From Flavobacterium azooxidireducens (GTDB taxonomy: Bacteria > Bacteroidota > Bacteroidia > Flavobacteriales > Flavobacteriaceae): a DNA stretch of 64,000 nucleotides. The notes below the pieces were generated by a model. The model was given only the letters and a program-made list of their open reading frames with translations, searched no databases and was not told the DNA's origin. The DNA lies in contig NZ_CP096205.1 of NCBI RefSeq assembly GCF_023195775.1, positions 1,674,001 through 1,738,000 of the forward strand. Reading direction: 5' to 3'. Position numbers and translations under genes: made by a program. Shown here in pieces: positions 27,401-36,215 of the stretch (its first letter is position 1; every line of letters begins with the position of its first letter).

Positions 27401-27831
27401 GTCCCGGTGCTCAATGGACAGGAATCAACACAAGTTTATTGGAATATAGTTATATGTTAAATGCGTTTACAAATGAAAGTAATATTATGTTCCGATTTGT
27501 ATTTCATTCTGATTATACCGTTACAAGAGAAGGTGCAATTATTGATGATTTTGTAATCGACGGAACCCTATCAAACCAAGATTTTGCAACCAATACAATA
27601 GTAGTTTATCCAAATCCATCAAAAGGTTTGTTTACATTATCGTATGGAAATTTTAAACCGCAACAAATTGAAATTTATGATGTTACTGGAAAAAACATAC
27701 TTTCAGTTGACAATTCTAAATTAACCGAAAATCAAACAGAATTAAATTTATCTCATGTTTCAAACGGAATTTATTTTATAAAAATTTCAAATGAAAATGG
27801 GCAAACCGTTAAACGAATAATTAAAAATTAA
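24448..27831 (+). CDS. Secreted BNR/VPS10-like repeat protein with T9SS sorting domain
   Basis: 1127 residues. A signal peptide (SFAFAQ) precedes a large beta-propeller-type region of Asp-box/sortilin-like repeats (GGIWKSTDAGQNW, GVLKSNDGGLTW, GLYKTSNGGTTW and others, about 110-740). A CARDB-like adhesion segment and a jelly-roll-like domain (about 870-1040) follow. A type A type IX sorting domain ends the protein (VVYPNPSKGLFTL to VKRIIKN). It should be exported by Sec, then through the type IX secretion system to the surface. Exact function is unknown; Asp-box repeats alone do not imply sialidase activity. The M13 peptidase gene starts three bases after its stop. Confidence 0.88.
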   Translation: MKKILLVLFIIQCSFAFAQFNSTAPWMENVQKDDKKDATIDEIKTAFDNYWQDKNHKTKGSGYKPFMRWETHWRNKVDENGNLMTPAQMWEAWNQKRNRVLSRDETLNDVSNWEPLGPFNHTNTGSWSSGQGRVNVVMVDPNNANTIYIGAPAGGIWKSTDAGQNWIPLSDYLPQIGVSGIAIDHTNSDIIYIATGDKDASDTYSIGVLKSNDGGLTWNTTGLTFNNTSTVAADIFMHPNDPSTLWVATSAGLYKTSNGGTTWSNNLNGNVKDLKLKPGNPNIVYAVTNNRFYRSTNGGNSFTMITSGMPANSGRLIIDVTPANPEYVYVLSARTNWSHQGLYKSTNSGVNFTVTGNTTDIFEANQAWFDLALAVSDTNPEEVYTGVLNVWKSSDGGNNFTKINNWSNPFEATYTHADIHFLRFYDGVLYCGSDGGIYVSNDNAASFTDLTATAQIGQFYRISVSKQSSSKIAGGLQDNGGYAFSNNQWKNFYGADGMETAIDPNNSNKYYGFIQNGGGLYYTNNAGASLSGAIGSPDGEDGNWITPLIFNSVGELFAGYSNLYKLVNGSWQNVSTNSFFDGNIELVVVDPSNDDIMYIGDGQNLYKSSNRGVTFDFLFSFSSEITSIDVNVHDNNIIYVSTAGTNGSVLKSTNSGVSFTNISQGLPLIGKNVVRHQSNHPLNPIYVGTSLGVYYRDDSLNSWIPYDTNLPNVTVTDLEINILDGKIVASTYGRGVWQSAIPSQLSENEIALLSIENPSALNINCGADGLSFLVKNAGSSTITNFTLNYSINGEESVYEWNGNLISQANTIVEIPNVTITTGNSTIQANVVMDNDAFSNNNTLSIQILNNDSGQVGIVNTFETEDSALLSNHVEGPENTWQRGIPTGLTLNQTSSGSNVYGTNLSGNYLDFTKAYLYSQCYDLTQITNPIMRFKMAFDIEENWDVLYVEYSTDFGENWSVLGTASDPNWYNSDRNPETSNDCDICPGAQWTGINTSLLEYSYMLNAFTNESNIMFRFVFHSDYTVTREGAIIDDFVIDGTLSNQDFATNTIVVYPNPSKGLFTLSYGNFKPQQIEIYDVTGKNILSVDNSKLTENQTELNLSHVSNGIYFIKISNENGQTVKRIIKN

Positions 27832-27834
27832 TAC

Positions 27835-29889
27835 ATGAATACAATTAGAAAAAACCTTTTATTTGTTTTGACAGTTTCTGCTTTTACAGCCGGATTTGCT
27901 CAAGATAACAAAAAAGAAACCATTGGAATCAACTTGGAATACATGGACAAATCCGTAAAACCAAGCGATGATTTCTTCAGATTTGTAAACGGAAATTGGT
28001 TAGATAAAAATGAAATTCCAGCCGACAGAACCCGCTGGGGAAGCTTTGATGAACTTCGTCAAAAAACAGACGAAGACATGAAAGTAATTCTTAAAGAAGC
28101 ATTGCAAAATTCAGCTTACACAGACAACACAGATCAAGGAAAAGCATTAAATCTTTACCGTTCAATTATGGATACGATTTCCAGAAATAAACTTGGAATA
28201 AAACCATTAGAACCTTATTTAAAAAAGATAAATGCCGTTAAAAATATTTCGGATTTAAAGAAACTTTTAATCGAAATGGAAACCCAAGGCGGAATCGGGT
28301 TTTTTGGTGTTGGTGTGGGAACAGATTCCAAAAACAGTAACCGAAATGTAGTTAATGTTGGTTTAGGAAGTTTAGGTCTGCCAGACAGAGATTATTATGT
28401 TTCCGACGAAAAAGACAGCAAAGAAAAAAGAGAAAAATACCATGCTCACATCATCAAAATGATGAGTTATTTAGGCGAAAAACCAGCTCAAGCCAAAGCA
28501 AGTGCTGATAGAGTTTTAGCTCTCGAAATCGCCATGGCAACACCTCGTTTAGATCGAGTGGAAAGAAGAGACAGAAGAAAAACATACAACCCAATGACGG
28601 TGGCTGAACTTCAAAAATTAACGCCAACTGTTGATTGGACAGAATATTTAAAAGGTGTTGGTTTGCCTGTTGTGGATACTTTAATCGTATCGCAACCAAA
28701 ATACATGACCGCTTTAGAATCTATTTTCAAAGAAAATAAAGTAGAAGATTGGAAGGCCTACATGCGTTGGACATTATTAAACCGCTCTGCAGGAATGCTT
28801 TCTACCGAAATTGGAAATGCCAACTGGGAGTTTTTCGGAAAAACATTAACCGGAGCAGTAAAACAAAGACCTCTTGATGAGAGAGCTTTACAAACCATTA
28901 ATGGGTCTTTTGGGGAAGCATTGGGTAGAATTTATGTAGAAAAAAAGTTCCCTGCTGAAGCAAAAGAAAAAGCAAAAAAAATGATTGATAATTTGTTTTT
29001 AGCGTATGAAAACAGGATCAATAATTTGCCTTGGATGGCTCAATCTACTAAGGATAATGCTAAAGCCAAATTGAGAAAGTTCAATGTAAAAATTGGTTAT
29101 CCTGATAAGTGGAAAGATTATTCTAAAGTAACAATTGTTAGTCCAAAAGACGGAGGAACTTATTTTGAAAATTCAAAAAGAATTACCAAATGGCGTAATG
29201 ACGAGAATTTTGCCAAATTAGGCAAACCGGTTGACAAGACCGAATGGGGAATGTCTCCTCAAACGGTGAATGCTTATTATAGTCCGTCGTTTAATGAAAT
29301 CGTTTTTCCGGCAGCAATTTTACAACCGCCGTTTTATGATTACAGAGCAGATGAAGCAGTGAATTATGGCGGAATAGGAGCAGTAATTGGTCACGAGATT
29401 TCGCATGGCTTTGACGATAGCGGTTCACGTTACAATGCCGACGGAAATTTAGTAAACTGGTGGAGCGATGAAGATTTAAAACAATTTACAGAACTAGGCG
29501 GAGCTTTAGCAGATCAATATTCCCAATTAGAACCGTTACCGGGAATATTTGTAGATGGAAAATTCACGTTAGGAGAAAACATTGGCGATTTAGGTGGAGT
29601 GAGTGCCGCTTTAGACGGATTGAAAATTCATTTAAAGGAAATAGGAAATCCGGGTTTAATTGATGGTTTTACGCCCGAACAACGTTTCTTTATTTCGTGG
29701 GCAACCATTTGGAGAAGCAAAGCCAGAGACGAAGCGATTAAAAATTTAGTAAAAACAGATACGCATTCTCCGGGACAATACCGTGCCTACGTTCCGCTTC
29801 AAAATGTAGATGCTTTTTATGAAGCATTCAACATTAAACCTGGCGACGGAATGTATATTGCCGAAGACAAAAGAGTACGAATTTGGTAG
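27835..29889 (+). CDS. M13 family zinc metallopeptidase (neprilysin/PepO-like)
   Basis: 684 residues with a signal peptide (AGFAQ). The catalytic motif HEISH (H520, H524) sits in GAVIGHEISHGFDDSG, and ENIGDLGG supplies the third zinc ligand. NAYYSPSFNEIVFPAAIL is the family's substrate-binding signature. An extracytoplasmic oligoendopeptidase. Close linkage to the upstream type IX cargo gene suggests a common transcript. No sorting domain at its C-terminus (ends KRVRIW), so it is periplasmic rather than a T9SS cargo. Confidence 0.95.
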   Translation: MNTIRKNLLFVLTVSAFTAGFAQDNKKETIGINLEYMDKSVKPSDDFFRFVNGNWLDKNEIPADRTRWGSFDELRQKTDEDMKVILKEALQNSAYTDNTDQGKALNLYRSIMDTISRNKLGIKPLEPYLKKINAVKNISDLKKLLIEMETQGGIGFFGVGVGTDSKNSNRNVVNVGLGSLGLPDRDYYVSDEKDSKEKREKYHAHIIKMMSYLGEKPAQAKASADRVLALEIAMATPRLDRVERRDRRKTYNPMTVAELQKLTPTVDWTEYLKGVGLPVVDTLIVSQPKYMTALESIFKENKVEDWKAYMRWTLLNRSAGMLSTEIGNANWEFFGKTLTGAVKQRPLDERALQTINGSFGEALGRIYVEKKFPAEAKEKAKKMIDNLFLAYENRINNLPWMAQSTKDNAKAKLRKFNVKIGYPDKWKDYSKVTIVSPKDGGTYFENSKRITKWRNDENFAKLGKPVDKTEWGMSPQTVNAYYSPSFNEIVFPAAILQPPFYDYRADEAVNYGGIGAVIGHEISHGFDDSGSRYNADGNLVNWWSDEDLKQFTELGGALADQYSQLEPLPGIFVDGKFTLGENIGDLGGVSAALDGLKIHLKEIGNPGLIDGFTPEQRFFISWATIWRSKARDEAIKNLVKTDTHSPGQYRAYVPLQNVDAFYEAFNIKPGDGMYIAEDKRVRIW

Positions 29890-30004
29890 AAAAGTTAAAA
29901 TATTAATAATCAATACAATAATAATTAAAACCTAACGTTCTTACTCAACAATCATTTGCCCAAGGGCAAGTTAGAGTTAGTTAAATTTTGTTTTGGTGTT
30001 TTGA

Positions 30005-30041
30005 AAAAGGCGTTCCGGAAATTACTTCTGGAACGCCTTTT
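30005..30041. terminator. Intrinsic terminator after the M13 peptidase gene
   Basis: 12-bp perfect stem AAAAGGCGTTCC / GGAACGCCTTTT with a 13-nt loop, in the 258-bp space between convergent genes. It can terminate both. A small direct repeat (CTCAGAACCTCAGCA twice) lies at 30113-30142 next to the dehydrogenase end. Confidence 0.8.
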
Positions 30042-30147
30042 GAATTTTATACTGAACTTGTTTAAGTATCTTTTTTTAGACTTTTATAATATAGATTTGC
30101 ATTGATTTTTCTCAGAACCTCAGCATCTCAGAACCTCAGCAACTTTT

Positions 30148-31314
30148 TTAATAACTCATCTCGACAATTTGTCTCACTTTCTCTAATGTGATATTTTGTT
30201 TTTCACCCATGGCTTTCCAGCCTCTTTCTTCAAAACGATCTACGATAAAATCAGCCGATTTTTCATAATCAGATGTGTAATTGGAAAGTTTGGTGTCCAT
30301 GCCCATTTTATGAAGAAACTCAACCGTTTTTTCAATGGCTTGCGTTGCTTTTTCTTCAATAGATTTGCCATCTACATTCCAAACCCGCTCACCATATTGA
30401 GCTAATTTTTCTTTCTTCGTTTCAAATAAAACGCGGTATAAATTTGGACCAATAATTGCCAATGTTCTAGCATGATCAATTTCGTATAAAGCGGTTAATT
30501 CGTGTCCAATCATATGGGTTGCCCAATCGCTCGGAACACCTTTCTGTATCAAACCATTTAATGCCATCGTGGCACACCACATAAAGTTGGAAGCCAATTT
30601 ATAATCCGATGGGTTTTTAACCACATCGGGACCAATTTCAATCAAAGTCTGCAAAATACTTTCGGCAAAACGGTCTTGCAAAAGTGCATCGTGCGGATAC
30701 GTGAGGTATTGTTCCATCACGTGTGTAAAAGCATCGACAACACCATTTTCCAATTGTCTTTTTGGTAAAGAGGCTACTACAGTTGGATCACAAATTGAAA
30801 ATTTAGGAAATAAAGCACTTCCACCCAACGTTAATTTTTCCTGAGTAGCTTCGATGGTGACTACCGCACCGGAATTCATTTCGCTTCCTGTGGCAGGTAA
30901 GGTTAAAACAGTTCCAAACGGAATGACTTTGGAAACATCTTTAAATAAAACTCGTTTTTTCAAAATCTCAATCGCATCGCCTTCAAAATTCACGGCTCCG
31001 GAAATAAATTTCACTCCATCAATCACACTTCCGCCACCAACGGCTAAGATAAAAGTGATTTTTTCGTTGCGAATAATTTCTACCGCTTTCATTAATGTTT
31101 CAAAACGAGGATTGGGTTCAATTCCACCAAATTCAACAATTTCAAAACCGGAAAGTGCTGATTTTACTTGGTCGTAAATGCCATTTTTAAAAATACTTCC
31201 GCCACCATAAGCCAATAAAATTTTGCTATTTTTCGGAATTAATTCGGATAATTTTGCTATTTGACCTTTACCAAAAATATAATTGGTTGGGTTGTATAAA
31301 TCGAAGTTTGTCAT
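30148..31314 (-). CDS. Iron-containing alcohol dehydrogenase, YqhD/BDH-like
   Basis: 388 residues. NAD(P) region with GGGSVIDGVKF (about 95-105) and the metal ligands in DAFTHVMEQYL and the IGHELTALYEIDHARTLAI segment, as in YqhD, an NADPH-dependent aldehyde reductase. Cytoplasmic. It stands alone on its strand; the upstream 79 bases hold no obvious operator. NADP preference is inferred from similarity to YqhD, not demonstrated. Confidence 0.92.
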   Translation of the reverse strand: MTNFDLYNPTNYIFGKGQIAKLSELIPKNSKILLAYGGGSIFKNGIYDQVKSALSGFEIVEFGGIEPNPRFETLMKAVEIIRNEKITFILAVGGGSVIDGVKFISGAVNFEGDAIEILKKRVLFKDVSKVIPFGTVLTLPATGSEMNSGAVVTIEATQEKLTLGGSALFPKFSICDPTVVASLPKRQLENGVVDAFTHVMEQYLTYPHDALLQDRFAESILQTLIEIGPDVVKNPSDYKLASNFMWCATMALNGLIQKGVPSDWATHMIGHELTALYEIDHARTLAIIGPNLYRVLFETKKEKLAQYGERVWNVDGKSIEEKATQAIEKTVEFLHKMGMDTKLSNYTSDYEKSADFIVDRFEERGWKAMGEKQNITLEKVRQIVEMSY

Positions 31315-31393
31315 ATCATTTTGTTTTAAATTCTTTATTGAACAAAGTTACAAAAGGATAGGAGGAACAAATGGTAAAGGAGTGTTAAGAGAA

Positions 31394-31774
31394 TTAAATA
31401 CCGTCAAATTTAGGTTTTATACGTTTTATTTTTTTGCCATTTCTATAAAAAGTCAGTCTTCGTTTTTCAATATTTAATTGAATGAAATCAATATTATTGA
31501 TGAGGTTAAATGAAATTTGTGGACCAAGAAAACTTAAAACAATTGTTTGATTTTTGTTATGTAATTCTAAAAAAGCTTCGCCATCAAAATTAGTTGTAGT
31601 TCCATTTGAAGTTCCTTTTTCATAAATAGAAACACCAGGAAGAGGATTATTTTTGGATTCTTCAACTTTGAATTTGATGATTTCAACTTCTTTTTCTTGA
31701 GAAAATGCGTTTATTGAAAGAAATAGAAAAACAATCAGAGATATAGTTTCAATTTCTTTTTTGATATTTTTCAT
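31394..31774 (-). CDS. Small secreted protein with carboxypeptidase-regulatory-like domain
   Basis: 126 residues. A signal-like N-terminus (SLIVFLFLSINAFSQ) is followed by a lone beta-sandwich of the CarboxypepD_reg type (PLPGVSIYEKGTSNGTTTNFDGEAFLEL), the module usually found in front of TonB receptors. There is no plug or barrel, so it is either a stand-alone exported domain or a remnant. It starts 17 bases downstream of the nadD stop. Function unknown. Confidence 0.7.
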   Translation of the reverse strand: MKNIKKEIETISLIVFLFLSINAFSQEKEVEIIKFKVEESKNNPLPGVSIYEKGTSNGTTTNFDGEAFLELHNKNQTIVLSFLGPQISFNLINNIDFIQLNIEKRRLTFYRNGKKIKRIKPKFDGI

Positions 31775-31791
31775 AGAAAATCATTTAAGTT

Positions 31792-32373
31792 TTACTTCCT
31801 ATAAAACAAATTATGATCTAAAAAAGCCCACACGTTTTCGGGTAAAACGGCTCTAACATTTTTGCCGTGTTTGATGCTTTCGCGAATAAAGGTAGAAGAC
31901 AACTCAATCACTGGAGCTCCCACACGATGAATTTTTGGATGATTGATAAACTGTTCATCAATCACACCGGAATTTAATCGTGGATAGACAAAAATGTCAT
32001 GGTTTTGAAGGATTACTTCGTAATTTTTCCATTTATGAAGCGAATTCAGATTGTCTTCGCCCATAATCAAAGCAAATTCATAGTTAGGATATTTTTCCTG
32101 AAGATGAGCTAACGTATTGACGGTATAATTCGGTTGAGGTAATTTGAATTCTATATCGGTTGGTTTTATTTTCGGATAATCTTTTGTTGCCAAATGAACC
32201 ATTTCCAACCGATGATAATCATCCAACAACGTACTTTTTTGTTTGTGCGGATTGTGTGGCGTAACCACCATCCAAATCTGATCTAAATCGGAATACTCAG
32301 CCATGTGATTGGCAATGATTAAATGCCCCACATGAATAGGATTGAAGGTGCCAAAATATAATCCGATTTTCAT
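31792..32373 (-). CDS. nadD: Nicotinate-nucleotide adenylyltransferase
   Basis: 193 residues from the ATG at 32373 (a start three codons earlier would overlap gmk). N-terminal GLYFGTFNPIHVGHL contains the nucleotidyltransferase HxGH signature, and SSTFIRESIKHG the ISSTxIR motif. It adenylates nicotinate mononucleotide in NAD synthesis. It starts one base after the gmk stop region and belongs to the yicC-lipoprotein-gmk-nadD run. Confidence 0.96.
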   Translation of the reverse strand: MKIGLYFGTFNPIHVGHLIIANHMAEYSDLDQIWMVVTPHNPHKQKSTLLDDYHRLEMVHLATKDYPKIKPTDIEFKLPQPNYTVNTLAHLQEKYPNYEFALIMGEDNLNSLHKWKNYEVILQNHDIFVYPRLNSGVIDEQFINHPKIHRVGAPVIELSSTFIRESIKHGKNVRAVLPENVWAFLDHNLFYRK

Positions 32374-32374
32374 T

Positions 32375-32953
32375 TTAATCATTTTGATTTATAAATTGTT
32401 TTACCAATTCATATGCTTCCGCTTTCGCGATTTCCAAATCATAATTTTTAATTACTTTATCAAATTGCGGTGCGGTTGCCAATTCAACCGATGCTTTTGC
32501 AATACGCATATTGATTTTATCTTCGCTTTCGGTTGAACGCTTTTTTAAACGGATTTTCAACTCGTCAATGCTGGGTGGTTTCACAAAAACAGCTAAGGTT
32601 TCGGTTTTGAATTTCGATTTTATTCGCAATCCACCTGCAACATCAATATCGAAAATCACGTTTTTTCCTTTTGCCCAAATGCGTTCGACTTCACTTTTTA
32701 ATGTTCCGTAGAAATTATCGCGGTACACTTCTTCCCATTCAACAAACTCTTCGGCTTTGATGTGGTTTTTAAATTCTTTAAGCGATATAAAATAATAATC
32801 TTTTCCGTGCACTTCTTCTCCTCGTGGTTCTCTTGTTGTACAGGAAACCGAAAATTCCAAATTTAATTCGGGTTGAGCCAACAAATGCCTAACAATTGTG
32901 GTTTTTCCCGAGCCGGATGGTGCAGAGAAGACAAGTAGTTTTCCTTTATTCAT
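32375..32953 (-). CDS. gmk: Guanylate kinase
   Basis: 192 residues. P-loop APSGSGKTTI near the N-terminus, then the GMP-binding SVSCTTREPRGEEVHGKDYYF and the DIDVAGG segment. Phosphorylates GMP to GDP. It overlaps the preceding lipoprotein gene by 8 bases and is adjacent to nadD, a common order in Bacteroidota. Confidence 0.97.
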   Translation of the reverse strand: MNKGKLLVFSAPSGSGKTTIVRHLLAQPELNLEFSVSCTTREPRGEEVHGKDYYFISLKEFKNHIKAEEFVEWEEVYRDNFYGTLKSEVERIWAKGKNVIFDIDVAGGLRIKSKFKTETLAVFVKPPSIDELKIRLKKRSTESEDKINMRIAKASVELATAPQFDKVIKNYDLEIAKAEAYELVKQFINQND

Positions 32954-33656
32954 TGTGTTGTTTCTTTAATGGCAATTTACCAAAAGTCATATCTATGGTT
33001 TTTCCTTCTTTTTTAAATTTAACAGATAATTCTCCATTTTTTTCCAAACCCCATTCTTCCAATAAATCGGTATTAACCAATATAATTTCGATCGGAATTG
33101 TAGAATTTTTCTTCAAATCATATAACCAATTAATATCTTCTTTCAGTCTTTTTGATGACGTTGAATATTTATTCCAACTTTGAAAAATATAATATTCTGC
33201 TGATGGCAAATCGTTGCTGTTTAATGGCTTTCCATTTTTATCAACTAATTTATTTACGAAAGAAGAAAGCGTTGTGGTAGAATCATTAGTGCAAGGAGCA
33301 TAATTTTCTTCAAAGTTTTTAAACGCACTTGTCATTTGAACTCCCGAACATTCTTCAGTTCCCAGATAACAATATTTTTGACCGTTTTTACTGAACATAA
33401 ATAAATCCGAATTAAATCCGAAAAGGAAATTTCTGTAAACCGTAGCACTATCTCCAATTTTATCAGCTTTCAAAAAATAAGTAGTTTCATTTTCTTTTAT
33501 TTCTGATAAATAACTTAAAAGTGATTCTTTGGTTTCTACTTTTGGATTTTTAAAACCTACCAATGTTTTTATTGCACTTCCACAAGAAAATAAGGCTAGT
33601 AAGAATAAAATCAAGGCATAACTTTTAAAATCTTTAGAAAATTTAAATAACGGCAT
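32946..33656 (-). CDS. Hypothetical lipoprotein between yicC and gmk
   Basis: 236 residues with a lipobox-like LFSC (C25) after a basic, hydrophobic N-terminus. The rest is a soluble mixed alpha/beta chain with three further cysteines (YCYLGTEEC, APC). No family recognised. Its overlap with gmk and 13-base gap from yicC place it inside a housekeeping operon. Confidence 0.75.
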   Translation of the reverse strand: MPLFKFSKDFKSYALILFLLALFSCGSAIKTLVGFKNPKVETKESLLSYLSEIKENETTYFLKADKIGDSATVYRNFLFGFNSDLFMFSKNGQKYCYLGTEECSGVQMTSAFKNFEENYAPCTNDSTTTLSSFVNKLVDKNGKPLNSNDLPSAEYYIFQSWNKYSTSSKRLKEDINWLYDLKKNSTIPIEIILVNTDLLEEWGLEKNGELSVKFKKEGKTIDMTFGKLPLKKQHNE

Positions 33657-33669
33657 CGAGGTAATTATT

Positions 33670-34530
33670 TTATAAAACGTTCAAAACTTGTTCTTTAATT
33701 TTCTCCAATTCATCCTTCATCATCACCACCAATTTTTGCATTTCTGAATGATTGGATTTGGAACCCATTGTATTGATTTCACGACCGATTTCTTGCGTAA
33801 TAAAACCTAATTTACGTCCGTTAGCTTCAATTCCGGCAATGGTTTCGATGAAATAATTCAGGTGATTTTCTAAGCGAACGCGTTCTTCGGTAATGTCATA
33901 TTTTTCAAGATAGAAGATCAATTCTTGTTCAAAACGGTTTTCATCTACGTTAGCTTCCAATTCATCTAATGCGGTTCGCAAGCGGTTTTTAACGGTTTCA
34001 ATTCGTTCAGTGTCCATGCTTACGGCTTGATTCATATACTTTCGAATGTTTTCGATTCGCATAATGAATTCATTTTCCAATGATTTTCCTTCATCCATAC
34101 GAAAAGAGGCAATGTTTTTCATGGCATCATCCACTACTTTCAGAATTTCATTCCATTCATTTTCATCAATTTCATCGCGTTCTGTTTTTAAGGCATCCGG
34201 CATACGAACGGCCATTTTCATCAATTCGGTTTCGTCTGCATTCGGAATCACAGCTTTCATTTGATTGATGTATCCTCTAACAATTGGTACATTGATTTTG
34301 GAAGAAGTTTCTTCACCGGTTACTTCAATAAAAATTGAAAAATCGACTTTGCCTCGTTCCAACTTTTGCGAAATCACATTGCGTAAACCCAGCTCCATTT
34401 CACGATAAACAGAAGGCATTCGGACATTCAAATCCAAACCTTTGCTGTTTAACGACTTAACTTCTACGGTGATTTTTTTGGTTGAAAGTTGCTTAGACGC
34501 TTTTCCAAAACCAGTCATTGATTGTATCAT
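33670..34530 (-). CDS. YicC/YloC family endoribonuclease
   Basis: 286 residues beginning IQSMTGFGKAS, the family hallmark, with the C-terminal DUF1732 part (ETIAGIEANGRKLGFITQEIGREINTMGSKS). Homologues act as endoribonucleases in RNA turnover. Full length, first gene of the run with gmk and nadD. Confidence 0.95.
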   Translation of the reverse strand: MIQSMTGFGKASKQLSTKKITVEVKSLNSKGLDLNVRMPSVYREMELGLRNVISQKLERGKVDFSIFIEVTGEETSSKINVPIVRGYINQMKAVIPNADETELMKMAVRMPDALKTERDEIDENEWNEILKVVDDAMKNIASFRMDEGKSLENEFIMRIENIRKYMNQAVSMDTERIETVKNRLRTALDELEANVDENRFEQELIFYLEKYDITEERVRLENHLNYFIETIAGIEANGRKLGFITQEIGREINTMGSKSNHSEMQKLVVMMKDELEKIKEQVLNVL

Positions 34531-34622
34531 AAATTGTAAAAAATGTTTTCAAAGATAATAAAAAGTGGTCAGTGTTCATTCGAAAAGTATTCAGTGTTTA
34601 GTTACTGCTAACTAACTTCTGA

Positions 34623-35510
34623 TTATTGAACGCTCTTCTTCTGTGTTACCAAATAAACTCCCACAAATATTAAGATGGCCGAGCCGATTTTCACCCAACT
34701 CAAATCGTCTTTACCTAAACTGATGGCAAAAATAGTTGCAAATAACGGTTGAAGGTAAATAAAAACTGCAACCGTGGTAGGTTTTAATTCTCGCATGGAA
34801 ACCAAATTCAACAAATAGGTTAAGAAGGTTGAAAAAACGACTACAAAACCAATTTTCCAATAAATATCAGTAGGAACTAATGACCAATTCACAGCATTAA
34901 ATTCATTCCAACCAAATGGTAAAACCATCAAAAAACCAAAAGAATAAATCCATTTTACAAAAGTGAAAGCATTGTATTTATCCATTAATTTTTTAACGAT
35001 GATGAGGTAAAAACCATACGATATGGCATTGATAAACACCAACAAATTACCAAGCATTTCATTGGGAGCATTAATCATTGATTTACCGTAAAGTATGAGC
35101 GAAACCGTTCCTGCCAAACCTAAAATGATGCCGAAAACTTTTCTTTTTAACATCCGTTCTTTCATAATTATGGCTGAAAGAATAAGCACAATCATGGGTG
35201 TTGTAACCATCAAAACTGCTCCCATGATGGGTGAAGTATAACTTAAGCCCTTAAAAAAAGTAAGCATGTTTAACGCCACTCCAAAAAAAGCGGCGGCAAC
35301 AATTCGAGGGAAATCGGTTAGTGCTATTTTTTCTTTTGGTCCAAAAAAGGAAACCATCCAAAACAATAAAACAGAACCGCCAACACGAAGTAAAATGAAG
35401 CCAAAAGGTTCAATAAATTCGGGCATAACGTCTTTGGCAATGGTAAACGTAACACCATAAATAATGGACACCAACATGGCAGCCATTAATGCCCAATGTC
35501 TTTTACTCAT
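34623..35510 (-). CDS. DMT family (EamA) transporter
   Basis: 295 residues with about ten hydrophobic helices in two repeated EamA halves (LLRVGGSVLLFWMVSF and later FIYLQPLFATIFAISLG). An inner-membrane exporter-type protein, substrate unknown. Its start overlaps the end of the ArsC-like gene by 8 bases, so the two are cotranscribed. Confidence 0.9.
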   Translation of the reverse strand: MSKRHWALMAAMLVSIIYGVTFTIAKDVMPEFIEPFGFILLRVGGSVLLFWMVSFFGPKEKIALTDFPRIVAAAFFGVALNMLTFFKGLSYTSPIMGAVLMVTTPMIVLILSAIIMKERMLKRKVFGIILGLAGTVSLILYGKSMINAPNEMLGNLLVFINAISYGFYLIIVKKLMDKYNAFTFVKWIYSFGFLMVLPFGWNEFNAVNWSLVPTDIYWKIGFVVVFSTFLTYLLNLVSMRELKPTTVAVFIYLQPLFATIFAISLGKDDLSWVKIGSAILIFVGVYLVTQKKSVQ

Positions 35511-35862
35511 TTGCTAAAAAATCGATGGCGGCTTGAACGGTTTTGGGACTGTTTCCGATATAAATAGTTTTATCGATTACAATTACCGGACGATTTAAGA
35601 ACGTGTAATGTTCTAAAATGTATCGTTTGAAGTCAGATTCGGTGAGTTTTTCATCTTTTAGACCCATTTCTTTGTATAATTTAGCTCTTTTGCTAAAAAG
35701 GACTTCGTAATTTCCGGATAGTTGATGAAGCTCCTCTAATTGTTTAACGGTTATGGGTTCTTCTTTTATGTCTTGAAAGATAAAATCCTTTGTATTGGGA
35801 AGTGATTTGATGATTCTTTTGCAAGTATCACAGGTTTTGAGGTAGAAAATTTTACGCATCAC
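35503..35862 (-). CDS. ArsC/Spx-family thioredoxin-fold protein
   Basis: 119 residues. N-terminal CDTCKR motif (CxxC) after FYLKT and the later NRPVIVIDKTIYIGNSP, typical of the arsenate reductase-like / Spx / MgsR group. It lacks a full set of ArsC arginine residues that I can be sure of, so the arsenate activity is open. Probably cytoplasmic, cotranscribed with the downstream EamA transporter. Confidence 0.85.
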   Translation of the reverse strand: MMRKIFYLKTCDTCKRIIKSLPNTKDFIFQDIKEEPITVKQLEELHQLSGNYEVLFSKRAKLYKEMGLKDEKLTESDFKRYILEHYTFLNRPVIVIDKTIYIGNSPKTVQAAIDFLANE

Positions 35863-35966
35863 ACATTTTTTTGCAAAAGTAAGTACTTTTTGAATATTCT
35901 AAATCAATATCTTGAGGAGATGATAAGGTTTGTAATTACTAAAGTCTATAATAAAATCGATTTATA

Positions 35967-35998
35967 TTTTGAGTAAATCAAAAATAGTAGTAATATTG
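35967..35998 (+). promoter_or_regulatory. Promoter of the tRNA gene
   Basis: TTTTG (35967-35971) and, 19 bp later, TAATATTG (35991-35998), one mismatch from TAnnTTTG. The tRNA begins 13 bases downstream. Confidence 0.5.
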
Positions 35999-36011
35999 CA
36001 CTCTCTAAACC

Positions 36012-36085
36012 GGTCCTATAGCTCAGTTGGTTAGAGCACCTGACTCATAATCAGGTGGTCCCTGGTTCGAGCCCAGGTGGGACCA
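36012..36085 (+). tRNA. tRNA with CAU anticodon (elongator Met or Ile2)
   Basis: 74 nt with full cloverleaf: acceptor GGTCCTA paired with TGGGACC, D-arm GCTCAGTTGGTTAGAGC, anticodon stem CCTGA/TCAGG with loop CTCATAA, and T-arm with GGTTCGAGCC. CCA is not encoded. The anticodon stem lacks the three G-C pairs of initiator tRNA, so it is an elongator Met or, if lysidine-modified, an Ile2 tRNA. The 3' end adjoins the HipBA module. Confidence 0.93.
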
Positions 36086-36165
36086 CATTATTTAAAGCAT
36101 TTACTAAAAAGTAGATGCTTTTTTGTTTTTATACTTTTATCTTACCCTAAAAAAAAATTAAAAAT

Positions 36166-36212
36166 GTATAGTATTATATTCAAAATACATATATTTGTAT
36201 ATAATATTATAC
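36166..36212. promoter_or_regulatory. Operator/promoter of the HipBA module
   Basis: Two 14-bp arms, GTATAGTATTATAT (36166-36179) and ATATAATATTATAC (36199-36212), form an inverted repeat with one mismatch. A -7 box TATATTTG (36190-36197) sits between them and the start codon is 3 bases beyond. This is the expected layout for autorepression by the antitoxin. Confidence 0.6.
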
Positions 36213-36215
36213 TTT